Positions 12,290 to 23,869 of a stretch of 64,000 nt of DNA are shown piece after piece. The notes below the pieces were generated by a model. That model was given only the letters and a program-made list of their open reading frames with translations, did not search any database and had not been told where the DNA came from. A program made the position numbers and the translations under genes. How positions within the stretch are numbered: the first letter of the stretch is position 1; each line of letters opens with the position of its first letter. Source of the stretch: Welwitschia mirabilis (taxonomy: Eukaryota > Gnetophyta > Gnetopsida > Welwitschiales); NCBI GenBank assembly GCA_051453625.1, contig JBOZIK010000001.1, positions 230,416,277 through 230,480,276 of the forward strand, in the 5' to 3' direction.

Positions 12290-12890
12290 AAGTTGGCTTG
12301 AAGTGAAATCTGAAGCTTTAGCTTTGGACTAGTATCAATTAACTTCTGGGACTCCTTGCCAATGGTCTAGCTTAAAATTTGATTCGAAGTTCTGAATTTG
12401 AGTTAGACTCAGTAAACCAAGTGATTTTATTTCTTATGAGTAGAGTAAAAAAGTCATCTAGTTGGCTTGAATTCCAACTTAAAGTTTCAACTTCAAGTTG
12501 GTGTTAGTCAGTCATAAGATTGTATTTGACTATAGGTTTTGAAGCAGAAGAAGGAAAATAATTTGGCTTAAGGTTCAGTTTAAAGTTTTGACTTTAAGCT
12601 AGTATTAGCCAAATGATTTAGGTTTTCTTTATCATAGTTTGATCTAAAATCCAACTTAAAGTTTTAGCTTTGGGGTTCATATTGATTAATTAAGTGATCT
12701 TTTTAATTTCAAATCCCATTTTGTGTTAAAAGAGAAATACTAGTAACTTTTAATTTTTAATTCTTTCTTGACTTAAAATAAAAGAAAATATTATTTGAAT
12801 CATTATATATAACCTAAAAAGAATTTTATTTTTATCATAAATCAATCTAAAGTTCCAATTTTAGGTTGAATCTTGATAAGTTTGAAATTC
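12290..12890. repeat. Degenerate tandem array in the gypsy tail
   Basis: About six imperfect copies of a unit built on TTGGCTTGAA, a few bases, AAAGTTTTAGCTTTGG and GTATTAGCCAA recur at roughly 12293, 12369, 12459, 12562, 12638 and 12840. Spacing is uneven, about 75-100 bp in the first five. Copies are diverged, so the array is old. Known: the 3' untranslated regions of several plant Ty3/gypsy groups carry variable tandem arrays. Confidence 0.65.
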
Positions 12891-13159
12891 CTTAGATCCA
12901 AAAGATTTCTATTGACACTTGGCATACTTGAGCTATTAGAAAATAGATATATCACATTTACTTAATCATTTGCTTTAAAACTAAACATGTGTGCACCAAG
13001 TATCTTAAAATAAATTACACTTTTCTAGCATAATAGTAAGACTTATGCTATAAATCTTATTCTTTACATGCTAGTCATCCATTAATCTTCTTTTGAGATT
13101 AAGAATTTCTTTACTTAATCATTTTATACTCTTTCTCAACTTTTCTTCATTAATCTTCA

Positions 13160-13880
13160 TGGCTTACACTCCTTCTCCTTCTCCCATTACTACCTTCGAC
13201 ATTAAGAAGATAAAGCATTATTTGTTCAACTTGGGTTCTACACAGATAGATATGTGCATTAGTAGTATAGATTCCCAGTCATCATAAGTCTCTATTAGGT
13301 CTAAAAATATGGTATAGTAGTATTTTTACTATGATTTCCATAACTAAGATCTTAAACACCTTAGAATCCTTCATCATTTTGGTAGACAAAGATCATTTTG
13401 ATAGCAGTGTTATTCCTTTAAGTTTTAGTCTTATGATCCATCACTTGGTAGGTGAGTATCTGAGGGTGAAAACTAGGGATCTACATTAGCAACTCAATTA
13501 TGAGGATTTGGCTTGCAACATCTCTTTCAACTAATTAACTAGGTAAATGTAAGTACTAAAAAAAAACATAGATCAAATTCAAGGAACAAATCCTCATCTT
13601 AACCTTGTTGCATTAATTTTTAAAAAGGAAAATATAGATAAGATGATTTGGAATTCTTAAACTTATCAAAAATTTTAGTGATCCAATCTAGAGGAGATTA
13701 ATATGCTATCAAATATCTAGATGAGCTGCATCTATTACCCTCAGCTGAGAAATCTATAAGGTCAATATCTAAGACTAGATATTTTCATAGGAGGAATAAG
13801 TTTTTTAGATGTTATAAAAATTGAGTTACTTAAGTTCATGAGTTACTTACTTAGTGATTTAATAATTTGTTACTATCATT
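13160..13880 (+). pseudogene. Opposite-strand decayed frame in gypsy tail
   Basis: The plus strand, antisense to pol, begins with a plausible start at 13160: MAYTPSPSPITTFDIKKI, then HYLFNLGSTQIDMC before the first stop. In another frame the next 120 codons remain protein-like: VDKDHFDSSVIPLSFSLM, HHLVGEYLRVKTRDLH, NYEDLACNISFN and, further on, NPHLNLVALIFKKEN. At least one frameshift and several stops are present. Known: Tat-lineage gypsy elements can carry an antisense ORF between integrase and the 3' LTR. Inferred: this is such an ORF. No molecular function is assigned. Confidence 0.5.
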
Positions 13881-14489
13881 CTGCTATTGGATGTAATAAA
13901 TTATTTTTCTTAATAAAATTTTGGATTTTTATTTCAAATAAAAAGTTTTTTATATTATATTATTTCATCATGGACATATCAATTCTATTAAAAGAAATTT
14001 AAACTAAACTATTTATTAAATTATTAAGATAATGCAAGATGATTATAAAACTTCAAAGCTTTCCTTTAGCTTAAATAGAATTTAATGATTATACATGCTA
14101 TTAAATTGAAAATATTTGGATACACCTTCCATTATAGATTAGAATATTTTTATTTTGGTTTGTTTTCTCTCTTGATTCTCTTTTTTTTTTTTTTATATAT
14201 GATTTGTGATAGAGTTAGAGTTTTAGTAACTAGTTGTGTCTCAAATGACTCCTAGGGCATAATTGGTCCTCAACTCTTTTATTTTTTATAACATAATTTA
14301 ACCACAATAAGGAGAGTGAAACTACTATTAGAGAAGCAAGGACATATATGATATTATTACTATTATTATTTAAATATATGTAGATCTTGGTTAATTGACC
14401 CATCAGTGGAGTTCTCACAATTACCATATTGCACTACCAAAGGTCTTTTTAAGAATATTTGCCCAAGTGAACTTGTATTAGAACATTGT

Positions 14490-14492
<3 letters not shown>

Positions 14493-14542
<50 letters not shown>
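14493..14542. repeat. (TC)25 microsatellite
   Basis: Uninterrupted TC dinucleotide run of 50 bases between the antisense frame and the integrase of the gypsy element. A shorter (TC)8 run lies at 17541-17556. A pure 50-base run in an otherwise decayed element points to recent slippage. Confidence 0.97.
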
Positions 14543-14545
<3 letters not shown>

Positions 14546-14949
14546 AAGGTATTCTGCTCTATAATGGAATGTGTCTCCTTAATCTTCTTAATAAATATAA
14601 TGCACAATTCCCTATTGAAGAATCATCATGTTATCTTCTTACTTTATAAACATAATATTTACTTTAAATAATATAGTAAATTAGTATAGTAAATAAACTT
14701 TAAAGAAATGACACATCCTTTATTATCTAATTTTAAATTTATTTTATAGGTAGAGTAGAAGTATTATTTCCATTCTATTAGGGTTTTCTAAATAATTTAG
14801 CATAGCTTTATGAGCATAATACATTATTACTCTTTGTTCATTATCTTGATAAGTTACTTTTTCATTAGGATTATATATTTCTATTTCTCCATTTCCTAGA
14901 ACTTTTATTATGGTCTAGGATAACCTAGCCATTTTTTTTGATATTTTTA

Positions 14950-15800
14950 TTTTGAATGAATTTTTTTACGGCCATAAATTAATATAGAATCCCTTACATC
15001 ATAATTTGTTTTTCTAATTTTATTATCATGATATATCTTTTTTTTTTATTATAGAAGTTCTTTATGCAAAAGGGCTTATTTTCTATTTTCATCTAAAATA
15101 TTCATATTTTCTATCCATTCCTTCTTACCTATGTCTAATTTACATTTTATTTCCTTGGCTAATTTAAAAGTTTTTGCCTAGAACTCAATTAACAAAATAG
15201 CACTTTTTCATAGATTAATTTATATGAAGTAAATCCTATGGTATGTTTCCAAGTTATTCCATAAGCTCATAGAGCTTCATTTAGTTGATTAGCCTAATTG
15301 ATTTTATTATTATTTATAACTATTATTAATAATCTATTTAGTTTTCTATTAGTTACTTTAGTTTGACCATTGAATTAAGGATGATAGGCAGCATAGAGTT
15401 TATGGTGGATTCTAAACTTACTCAAAATTTTCTCAAAGACTTCACTAGTAAAATCTGNNNNNNNNNNGTTCCTCTATTAAATATAATACTGTCAAGGGTT
15501 CCAAACCAAGAGATAATATTTCTAAAGAAAAAGTTAACTATGGTTTGTGAAGGATAATTAGTCACATCCTTATCCTTGGCCAATTTAATGAAGTAATTAA
15601 CATAGACCAAAATATATCTTTTTGTAAAGAATGAAGGATTTATAGCCCTAATAAAATCTATTCTCCATACATCAAATGGTTTGATTTTCTAAACTTATTA
15701 TTATGGCATTTTTAACTTTTAGCTAAATGTTTCGTCTCTTTGACATTTATCACAACCTTGGAAATAAACATTTGAATCCTTAAATATAGTTGGCTAATAG
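14950..15800 (-). pseudogene. Integrase of gypsy element
   Basis: The zinc-binding part shows GCDKCQRDETF (about 15735-15765), the CC half of an HHCC finger. The catalytic core (15468-15610) reads VYVNYFIKLAKDKDVT, IVNFFFRNIISWFG, then IIFNRG, matching the gypsy blocks V-x-VDYFTKW, ARFFFENIISRFG and VSDRG. Both core Asp positions visible here are Asn (VDYF to VNYF, SDRG to FNRG), each explained by a G-to-A change on the sense strand. A 10-base gap (15458-15467) follows. No chromodomain was found downstream. The plus-strand frame 15363-15557 is a shadow. Confidence 0.88.
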
Positions 15801-16099
15801 TATTTCATATGGAGAATTTTCATTCTTATTCTTTTTGCAGCATAATATTCTTCTCCTTCTCCTTCTTAAGTTTGTAGGTTTTCTTTTATACATTTTCTGA
15901 TAACATGATCTTTACATTCTCTAAATAACATTTTATCATACCAAATATAATCTCTAAATTTTCTTAGCAATTTTTTTCTTTTATAGTAAGTCATAAAAGA
16001 TGGTAATCTTTTGCTCACAAGAAAGTTGGCTATATCCACATACCATTAAGTTGTTATTATGTGAAAAAGGTGTTTATTTAGAAACTCATATCTTATGTT

Positions 16100-17420
16100 G
16101 ATCTATTCTTCATTCAGAAATTCTAACCTTGAGAGGTGATTTGCTATCACATTTTTTATTCCTCTCTTATTTATAATTTTTAAATTAAACACTTGCATTA
16201 ATAATATCCATTTCATAATTCTATAGTTTTCTTCTTTCTTATTCATATTAAATCTAACAGCACTATGATCAATATAAACTTTTACTTCATAACGTAAAAT
16301 ATAATTTTTAAATTTTTCTAATATCATTACCACTACTAATAACTTTTTTCTATTACTGTGTAATTTTGTTGAGCTTATTTAATGTAAGCATTGATATAAG
16401 GTTTATTATCTTCATTTTTATCCTAAAAATACTCCCATAGCATAAGTAGATGTATTAGTCATAATGTAAAATGGTCTTTCCCAATTTGGCCCTTATAAAA
16501 TAGGGGCTAATAAAAGTTTATCATTTAAGGTTTGGTAAGTTTTTTAACATTCATTAGTCCATTCATATTCCACAGCTTTTCATAAGAGTTTACTCAAAGA
16601 TATAGTAACTTTACTAAAGTTAGATATGAATATTCTATAATATCCAACATGTCCTAGAAATGATCTCAATTCTTTCAATTTGGTTGGAACTAGGATATAT
16701 TTTATAGATTAAATTTATTTTTCGTCATTTTTAATCCCTTTTTAAGAAATATTCTGCTTTAGTACTATGCCTTCTATCATCATAAGATGACTTTTTGACT
16801 AGCTAAGTCTAAAGTATTTCTTTTTCATCTCTCTAAAACTCTTTCTAGTCTATCAAGTAAATCTTTAAAGTCATTTCCAAATGTTTAAGAATCATCTATA
16901 AATAATTTGGCTAATTTTTCTATCATATCTTCAAAAATTCTATTTACTGAACTTTGAAAAGTAGTGGGAGAATTACATAATCTAAATGGTAGTACTTTTC
17001 AAGCATAAGTACCCTAATAACAAGTGAAAGTTGTTTCAGCTTAGTCCTCTAAAGATATAAGGACTTAGTGATAGCCATCTTATTCATCTAGAAAGCCATA
17101 GTATTGATGTTTAGATACTCTTTCTATAACTTGGTCTATAAATGGAAGATTAAAGTGGTCTTTATAAGTTACAGTATTTAACATTTTAAAGTCTATACAT
17201 ACTCTCCATTTATTTCTTTTCTTTGGTACAACTATCACATGAATAACCCATTCTAAATTAGATATAAGATAAATGAATCCTATATCTAAGAGTTTAAAAA
17301 TTTCTTATTTAATTATCTCTTGCATGTATGGATTACATCTTTTTTTTGTTGTCAACTTGATTTAATAGAAGTATCTAAATAAATTATATTTTAACATATT
17401 TTTGGATCTATTTCTTTAAT
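16100..17420 (-). pseudogene. RT and RNase H of gypsy element
   Basis: The RT active site reads LFIDDS (16889-16906), replacing the usual VYMDDF; both Asp remain. Before it are YYGFLDEY*DGYH, ETTFTC and LPFRLCNSPTTFQ, matching the gypsy blocks FLDGYSGYNQI, KTTFTCPYGTFA and PFGLCNAPATFQ. RNase H follows as 76 open codons at 16103-16333: KFKNYILRYEVKVYIDHSAV, KWILLMQVFNL, then NVIANHLSRLE, where gypsy RNase H has VVYTDHAAL, RWILLLQEFDL and NVVADHLSRL. The VADHLS Asp is Asn. Stops and frame breaks make it non-functional. Confidence 0.9.
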
Positions 17421-17624
17421 ATCTATATGATCCCAATCAAAGAAAATGTTTTTTCTAATCAACATTTTCTTAAGTCTTCTTTTTTGAGAATGAGTTAAAC
17501 AACTATTTATGACTAGAGGTATATCAGGAGCTACTTAGCTTCTCTCTCTCTCTCTCTTAAGTTATCAAATCTTCCTCCTCATATTTTTTTTTTCATTTTA
17601 TTTATTTAACATCAAATTAACTTC

Positions 17625-18060
17625 TTATGTTAGAATTGCATTAGTCCTTACTTTTGTGTTTTGTATCATTTCTTCAAAAACCACTGCATCAGAAAATTTA
17701 ATCTCTTTTTTAAGATCTTCCAGACTTATTTCCATTACCCTTCTTCTAGAATAAATAGTAGTATTTACACTAGCTATCCAAGGTCTCCCTAAGATTACTA
17801 CATGAGTATCTCCTTGAGTCTTCATCACCACTGAATCTATTAAGTATATGAAACCTTGAAGTTCAATGGGTATATCCTTTAGAACTCCTTTAAGTATTAT
17901 GATTGAGCCATCTGCTAAGTACATTTTTTTTTAGGTTTCCTAATTTTTCATAAGTTTTATAGGCCATAACATTGACGCTTACTCCAAGGTCCACAAGTGC
18001 TTCTACTTTGAGTTTTCCATTAACTTTTACATCTATCATAGGTATTCCTGAATTACTATA
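17625..18060 (-). pseudogene. Aspartic protease of gypsy element
   Basis: The active-site strand at 17965-18000 reads ALVDLGVSVNVM, matching gypsy ALVDLGASVNLM with Ala to Val next to the catalytic DLG. After a frame break, 99 open codons (17625-17924) read YLADGSIIILKGVLKDIPI, then VILGRPWIASVNTTI, the ADGS and ILGRPFLAT blocks of the domain. It lies between gag (right) and RT (left), as expected. Confidence 0.9.
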
Positions 18061-18099
18061 CTTTTCATGTTATTTATTTTTAAGAACTTGTGTGGAAGT

Positions 18100-19720
18100 T
18101 TAAGAAAATTAGTTATTCGTTATCATTTCAATTTATTTTTCCTTCTTATTTTTGTTTTTATTCTTTTGTTTTGAATACATGCTCTTTATTTGTTTCTAAT
18201 ACATAGGCACATCTTTTAATAGCTTTAAAATAAGTAATGATACTTTTGTATATTCTAATATCTTTGTTAAATATTTTATATCCTTTTCAACTTTTAAATG
18301 TTCTATTTGTTTACTTCTTTATGGAAAAGGTAAAGAATCTGTTGAGGCATCATTTACTATTTTTATTTTAACCTCTTGTTCTATTTCATCTAAAAATTTT
18401 CTTAAATTTATATTCTTTCTCTGTGATTCATATGTTACTTTTAACTTCTTAGATCTAGTAGTTACTACCTTACTTGTTGCTTCTTTAGGAGTTGGTTGAG
18501 GTTGGATAGGGATTTTTCCTTNNNNNNNNNNNNNNNNNNNTTTTTCTCTCTGATTTTTTAAATCTTTGTTTTCAATTTCTATATAGTCATACTATTCTTG
18601 TCTTTTTGAATTTACATACTTTTGTAAAGATATTTCTATTTTACCTTTTCATTTTCTACTTTGATAAGAATATGGTTTCTTTCTAGTTTAAGGATGATTT
18701 TCAAAATTTAAATCTAATCTATTTATATCTAGCCATTAAAGAATTCTTACATCTAAGAACATTATGTTCCTTATGATTGCCTTTCTCATAGTGTTCATGT
18801 GTAGGTCCTTCCCTCTCAAAGTGTTGTACAACTAACTAATCAAAATTTTCTACCATATTATTAGTCACCTTTTTAGCTACTTCTTTCATAAAGGTGATAC
18901 GTTTTGAACCATATACACTAGCATTTGCTTTTGGGGTAAATGCTTCATTTACCTTTTTTTCTTTTTATATTCTTGTCTCCATCTTTTACTCAGGTTATAA
19001 ATTTGAGTAATGGCTTCTCCCACTTCTTGAACATTCTTTGTCTTAATGCTTCCTCTGTACAATAAATCTAATTCTTTTAACATTTAATTTAGTAGTCCTT
19101 TAAGTAACATTCTGACTTATTCCCTCATTGTGATTCCATGATTAAAATATTTAGCTAATAATACATTATACTTGTTAATGAACTAATTAAATGTTTCATC
19201 ATCTATTTATTTAATGTTCAAGATTTATTCCCTTAGATATTTCACCATCCTAATGGGTTAAAATTTGGCTAGGAAATCATTTTTAAGAGTTCCTCAGGAA
19301 CTAAGAGCATGATAAGGATTTATGTGATACCATAGTTGAGCATCTCCTTTTAGAAAAAAAGGAAAATTTCTTAGAAAGTCTGATTCTATGTTAAAATAGT
19401 TGGCTTTACAAAAGGAATTAAGAAAGATTAAATATAATTGAGGTTCTTCTAACTTTTTATCTTTAAAAGTGGGTATTATGATAGTATTTAAATTTCTTAC
19501 TTTTTTTTGTTGTTGTAAGGATACAGAATTAATAGAACTTAAATCTTCTAACCAATTAATATCATTATTTAATGGTCTTAAATCTCCATCATCTTCCCAA
19601 TAGCATCCTATTACAACTTTTTTTTAAGTCCTTTTATTTGAACCATTTGAGAAGATTCTTCTTATGAATGAGGTGATGTAAGAACGTTATGCAATCGTTG
19701 CTTAAATTCAATCATCAATT
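18100..19720 (-). pseudogene. gag of gypsy element
   Basis: The Retrotrans_gag core at about 19265-19375 reads FPFFLKGDAQLWYHINPY, then SSWGTLKNDFLAKF, the F-P-x-S-L-x-x-x-A-x-x-W and W-x-x-L-x-x-x-F-L-x-K-F signature of gypsy capsids. Beyond it stops are frequent. No clear CCHC knuckle was found between the capsid and protease; a 19-base gap (18522-18540) lies there. The start is not determinable. Confidence 0.8.
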
Positions 19721-19919
19721 GAAGAAAGATTAGTTCTTTTATCACCTTTTTAAGGGTGACTTCATCTTTTGTAACATCTTATTCTTTTACTTCTATTTTA
19801 ACATTATTTCTAGTCTACTCATCTAGACCATATTTATATGAGTCTCTAACATACCTGCCTCTTTCATTCTGAAATTTTCCTTTGCTATCTTATTAGATCA
19901 TATTCTTTGTCGTCTCCGC

Positions 19920-19957
19920 TAGTTGACTTTAGAGTGATCCTCCTTCTAATTCCAAAA
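19920..19957 (-). other. Primer-binding-site region (candidate)
   Basis: Immediately inside the 5' LTR the minus strand reads TTTTGGAATTAGAAGGAGG. Position and the TGG start fit a primer-binding site, but I cannot match it confidently to a tRNA 3' end. Confidence 0.3.
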
Positions 19958-20919
19958 TGATGAGTGCTTATATGATGAAATAAGTGCAGAAAATATTACT
20001 AAATATTATCAAATAATGTAAAATAATATTAGAAAAATTCAAAAATTATGCTACTAGTCACATTAAAATAAGCTCACATCATTAAATAAAAATAATCAAA
20101 GGCTTACTAAAAAACTAGTTAATATTTAGCCATTTAGTTTAAAATTCATGATTGCAATAGTCTTATGGTGAAGTTACCTGAACTAGTAAGGTTGGTTTAT
20201 TACTACTAAATTAATATGTACATATATTGCAATAAGGGGAAATGATGAAAGTAATAAAACATGATAGAATTTAGATGAGATCATAGACAATACTTATTTT
20301 TAAGTACTGTTAATTTTTCTAATTTATGTTTAGCTACATAAACAAGAGCAAATAGAGATAATAGTGCTTTTCAAGTAATAAAGTATGCATATAACAATAT
20401 TCATATATGCTTTTCATCTTTATATTGAAATATCAATTGTTAAATAAATATGTGCTAAGGCTTATGTTCTCCTTTACAAGTAACAATATGGAGTATGGAA
20501 AATATTGTTGTACCCTTTACAGGATAGCTGGAGCTCCATTTCTTAACCTTCTTGCCTTGTCTATTCTTAGAACATTTTGTCAAAATGATATCCACCTTTA
20601 GTGGTGACTTTATTCTTATACCCTTTTTTGTTTTTCTATTCCCATTCTTTGCTTCTTAGGAATAGATATATGATTAGGGTTTGTTACTACTTCTTCACCA
20701 CCTTAACCTTCTCTTTCATCTTCATGCCACATGGCATCCTGTACATGAAATGAAATGATAAAATATATATACCAACCTACTAAGATACTAACTAACTAAC
20801 CTATTTAGTAGTGATTATAATAATAAATAAAAACATCTATTATTATTTAAAATGCATGATTAAGAGAATGAAAACACTACATTAATGAGCATAATTTACA
20901 TTAAAATTTATCCTCATCA
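19958..20919 (-). repeat. 5' LTR of the gypsy element
   Basis: Starts TGATGAGTGCTTATATGATG and ends TTTATCCTCATCA, so the termini keep a 7-bp inverted repeat TGATGAG/CTCATCA that the 3' LTR copy has lost. Same length (962 bp) as the left copy. The plus-strand frame 20407-20601 is LTR sequence. Confidence 0.93.
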
Positions 20920-21064
20920 ATACCACTAATCAATTAGAAATAGTATTAAATTATTATTGAGTTTTAGATTTTTATAATAAAATATGAAATATTTATTTTA
21001 AAAAAAGTTGCTATTGGATACATAGAAATCTTATTAACATGAAGCATTACTATGCTTAAGGTCT

Positions 21065-21963
21065 ACTAATCAACTTATTTCCATTAAGTCAATCATTTCC
21101 AATAGATCCTTCAAAGACACCTACAAAATCCTTCATGAAGTTTGGATCATAAACCTATAGGTAACCACCCTTTCATTCACCCTCTCATTGATACCTGCTT
21201 TAAAGGTAATATTATCATTCTCATTACCTTGTTCCTTTTCTTTGATCTCCCTTATGCTCTTTCTAGAAAATACATTCTTAGTCTCTTCTATTAGCTTGTT
21301 GACACTAATTTGAATACCTAGCTCTTTGTCTGAAATCTTCTCATGAATTACTTATTACATGCTTTCAAACACTTGCATGTGATCAGCATCATGAATTGTA
21401 ATATAAAACTGGAAAACACTCTTATGAGCATAAGCAGTGCCCTTAGTTTAATGAATTTTGGGAATAGATATAGCTAAACCATGTCAAAGATCATTCTCAG
21501 TGTATAGCAGAACAAGCATCTATACATAAAGGTCACTAATGTATGGTTTCTTAGCGTTACCTTTGCTAAGATTCTTGGTCAATAGCAGCCGAACTAGGTA
21601 CTTTTTGAATAACTACACTACAATAGTTTTTCCAACCATAATGCTAATCACTATTTCAAAGTTGTGATTGCACCAAAAAATATCTTCCATCTTAGATCTT
21701 TAAACTAGCTAGGCACCTGCATGATAATACATAATAAGGCATTACAATAGAAGCTTTCTAGTGTGGATCATGATAATTGACTTTGCAACCCTTTTTGAGT
21801 ACTTAGGTTTAATCCTTCTGATGTGAATTTTGAGCTCTATAAACCTATCAATATCATGAAGCTTTTGGCTCTCCTAATTACTATCATCATCCATGAGACC
21901 TTTTAACTATCGAAAACTTAATTCCTTCCTAAAATTCATTTTGACTATCTTGTTCCATCCTAT
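21065..21963 (-). pseudogene. Unidentified decayed coding frame, about 300 codons
   Basis: One continuous minus-strand frame reads protein-like for about 300 codons with about 13 scattered stops, nearly all TAG or TAA, where C-to-T change from Gln codons is the simple explanation; I saw no frameshift. Landmarks in order: MDDDSN, IELKIHIRRIKPKYSKRV, KMEDIFWCNHNFEI, IMVGKTIVV, LVRLLLTKNLSKGNAKKPY, FQFYITIHDADHMQVF, EKISDKELGIQISVNKLI, and a charged KEKEQGNENDN. The longest stop-free part is over 70 codons. I do not recognise the family. It lies outside the gypsy element, starting about 145 bp beyond its 5' LTR. It could be a captured host gene, a retroelement accessory frame or an old viral integrant; nothing here decides. 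Confidence 0.6.
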
Positions 21964-21999
21964 ATTTTGCAAACCTTTAATAAAGAAAAGAGAAAACCA

Positions 22000-23270
22000 C
22001 ATTGGCTAAAAATATAATAAAAAAGTACAATCAAGTTAATGGTATTTTCATAAATAAAGATATTTAATCAAAATTTTCTTTTTTTCCTTTTATTTTTCAA
22101 TTAATTCAATTTGATCGTGTTTCCAAACGATAATCTGCATCTAGTAAAGTTTTAAGTTTTAGTTATGGAAAATACAAAAAGAACCATGGTTGTAGGTTCT
22201 ACATGTTAATGCAATCCTGTTGATACTCTAAGTTTATTTTCATTGTATATTATATCAAATCCTTAGAAGTCAAAGAAGAGAATGCTTATGTTTCATCTCC
22301 ATGCTCAGAGTCATGTGATAATGCTTCCACATATAAGATCTCCTTACTCTAGGTAAAAGATCTTTGGCCACTATATAAAGGAATATATGCCACTATTCAA
22401 GGGATTATGAGTCTAGGTAAAAGAGGTTATGGATCTATCATCCTACTCTTAACTCTCTATGTCACTTCATTTCATGTCATGGACATGAATAGTTGTGTGG
22501 AATATTTTTTAATAGAAATGAATGGCCATTCTAAACATGTTGAATATGAAGATGAATTAAGATAATAATGCATAATGTTTTAATGGTCTCATTATTATGC
22601 ATTTATTTAAACTCTCCTTTAGCATCATGATTTAATATTTTACATGATAGAATATTGTTAGGTTATTCATTTAATATAAGTAATTAAAATTCATGACATG
22701 CCTTACTTATAAAGTTGTATGCGATTTCTTGTTTGATTCTATAACTTTCTATGATAATTCTAATAGGTTGTATTTCTCAATGTGTAAGTTATAAAATGTC
22801 ATTTTCATAAAAAATATTTGATATCATAGTGCATAAGATAAATTTTGTTAATGCTATCATGCTTAAAATATCTTTTTGGGGTTTTCTTTACATCATAGAT
22901 TTAAGGATATGTATTTGCATTCTTGTTATAGTTATTTTTGCTAATTAATTTATGTAATGGATGATTATATATCTTATGAAGTGTATTGAATTCCTTTCCT
23001 TGGTATTTGTTATTAATTCTACATCATCGATGACTATGACTCTCATGAATTGCTGTGTGTTTCTTGTTTGGGTACTTTAATTGCTTAAATTATATCATGG
23101 TTAAATATACTATGTCTAAAATTTTTACCTCATGCATCATGATGAGCTTTATTTTCTTTATGTATTTATGACTGACTATATTGATCAATGTACTAGGATA
23201 GGCCTATCTGCGAAAGATAAAATTTTGTATTTATTTCTAATGGTAATTTCATAGTAGTGAACATTTTACA
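22000..23270 (+). repeat. Possible LTR/leader of copia C, with TATA-like box
   Basis: TATATAAAG at 22372-22380 is preceded by CTAGGTAAAAGATCTTTGGCC; a similar GTCTAGGTAAAAGAGG phrase follows near 22413. It lies upstream of the plus-strand copia domains that begin near 23276. No primer site, second LTR or clear gag was found, so the assignment is tentative. Confidence 0.3.
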
Positions 23271-23869
23271 CTTAGTTGATTATCAAACTTGTATTTTTTT
23301 CATCATGTGCTATGACTAGATATGAGATTTTTAAATTTTTTTTAAAATGGTATTTTATATTAACATTACCTAGGTTAAAATATTTTACTTATAAGTTATT
23401 TCAACTTAATTACAAAAAAGGAGTATTTTTCAAGCCGAAATGGAAGTTTGAAGTAGAACTAATTTTAAGCAATGACAATAAAGTCCCAATTAAAGTAAGA
23501 ATGTGACTACTTTCAATAAAAATGTTAGGGTTGGAGATGTTAATGATGTTTATTATAATTCTAAAATAAATTATTAAGTATGAAACAACTAAATGATAAT
23601 TAATATAATTAAATTTTTTATGTTTGTATTGCTTTTATGATATACAAGATCATAAACAAGGTGGTTTATCATGCTAAGATGACAATGAGTAGAATGTTTC
23701 AGATACATTTGTAGAAGGGTGTATTTTTGAATTATGGTAATATATAGGAACTAGATTACTTCAGTTTTGATATTAATATTTAAGAAAAATGGTTGTTAAA
23801 AGTTTAAAATTAAGGAATAGACTTGATATGATTTAAGATTATCACATTTCATAAATAAGAAAGTTACTT

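Larger units (their letters stand above)
7717..20919 (-). mobile_element. Ty3/gypsy LTR retrotransposon, about 13.2 kb
   Basis: Two direct repeats of exactly 962 bp (7717-8678 and 19958-20919) flank an 11.3-kb interior. On the minus strand the order is 5' LTR (19958-20919), gag, protease, RT, RNase H, integrase, then about 6.3 kb of extra tail and the 3' LTR (7717-8678). Integrase after RT is the gypsy order. No chromodomain was seen after integrase. The long tail, an opposite-strand frame and a tandem array resemble the non-chromovirus OTA/Tat group (inferred). LTR ends read TGATGAG...CTCATCA. Flanks ACATC and ATACC differ by two C/T transitions. Confidence 0.9.

Noticed and set aside
14493-14542. 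TC run as a CRISPR-like or regulatory array
   Set aside because: A pure dinucleotide microsatellite; no spacers, and plants lack CRISPR arrays.
21065-21963. Assignment to a specific virus family (movement or nucleocapsid protein)
   Set aside because: No diagnostic motif could be matched by eye; left as unidentified.
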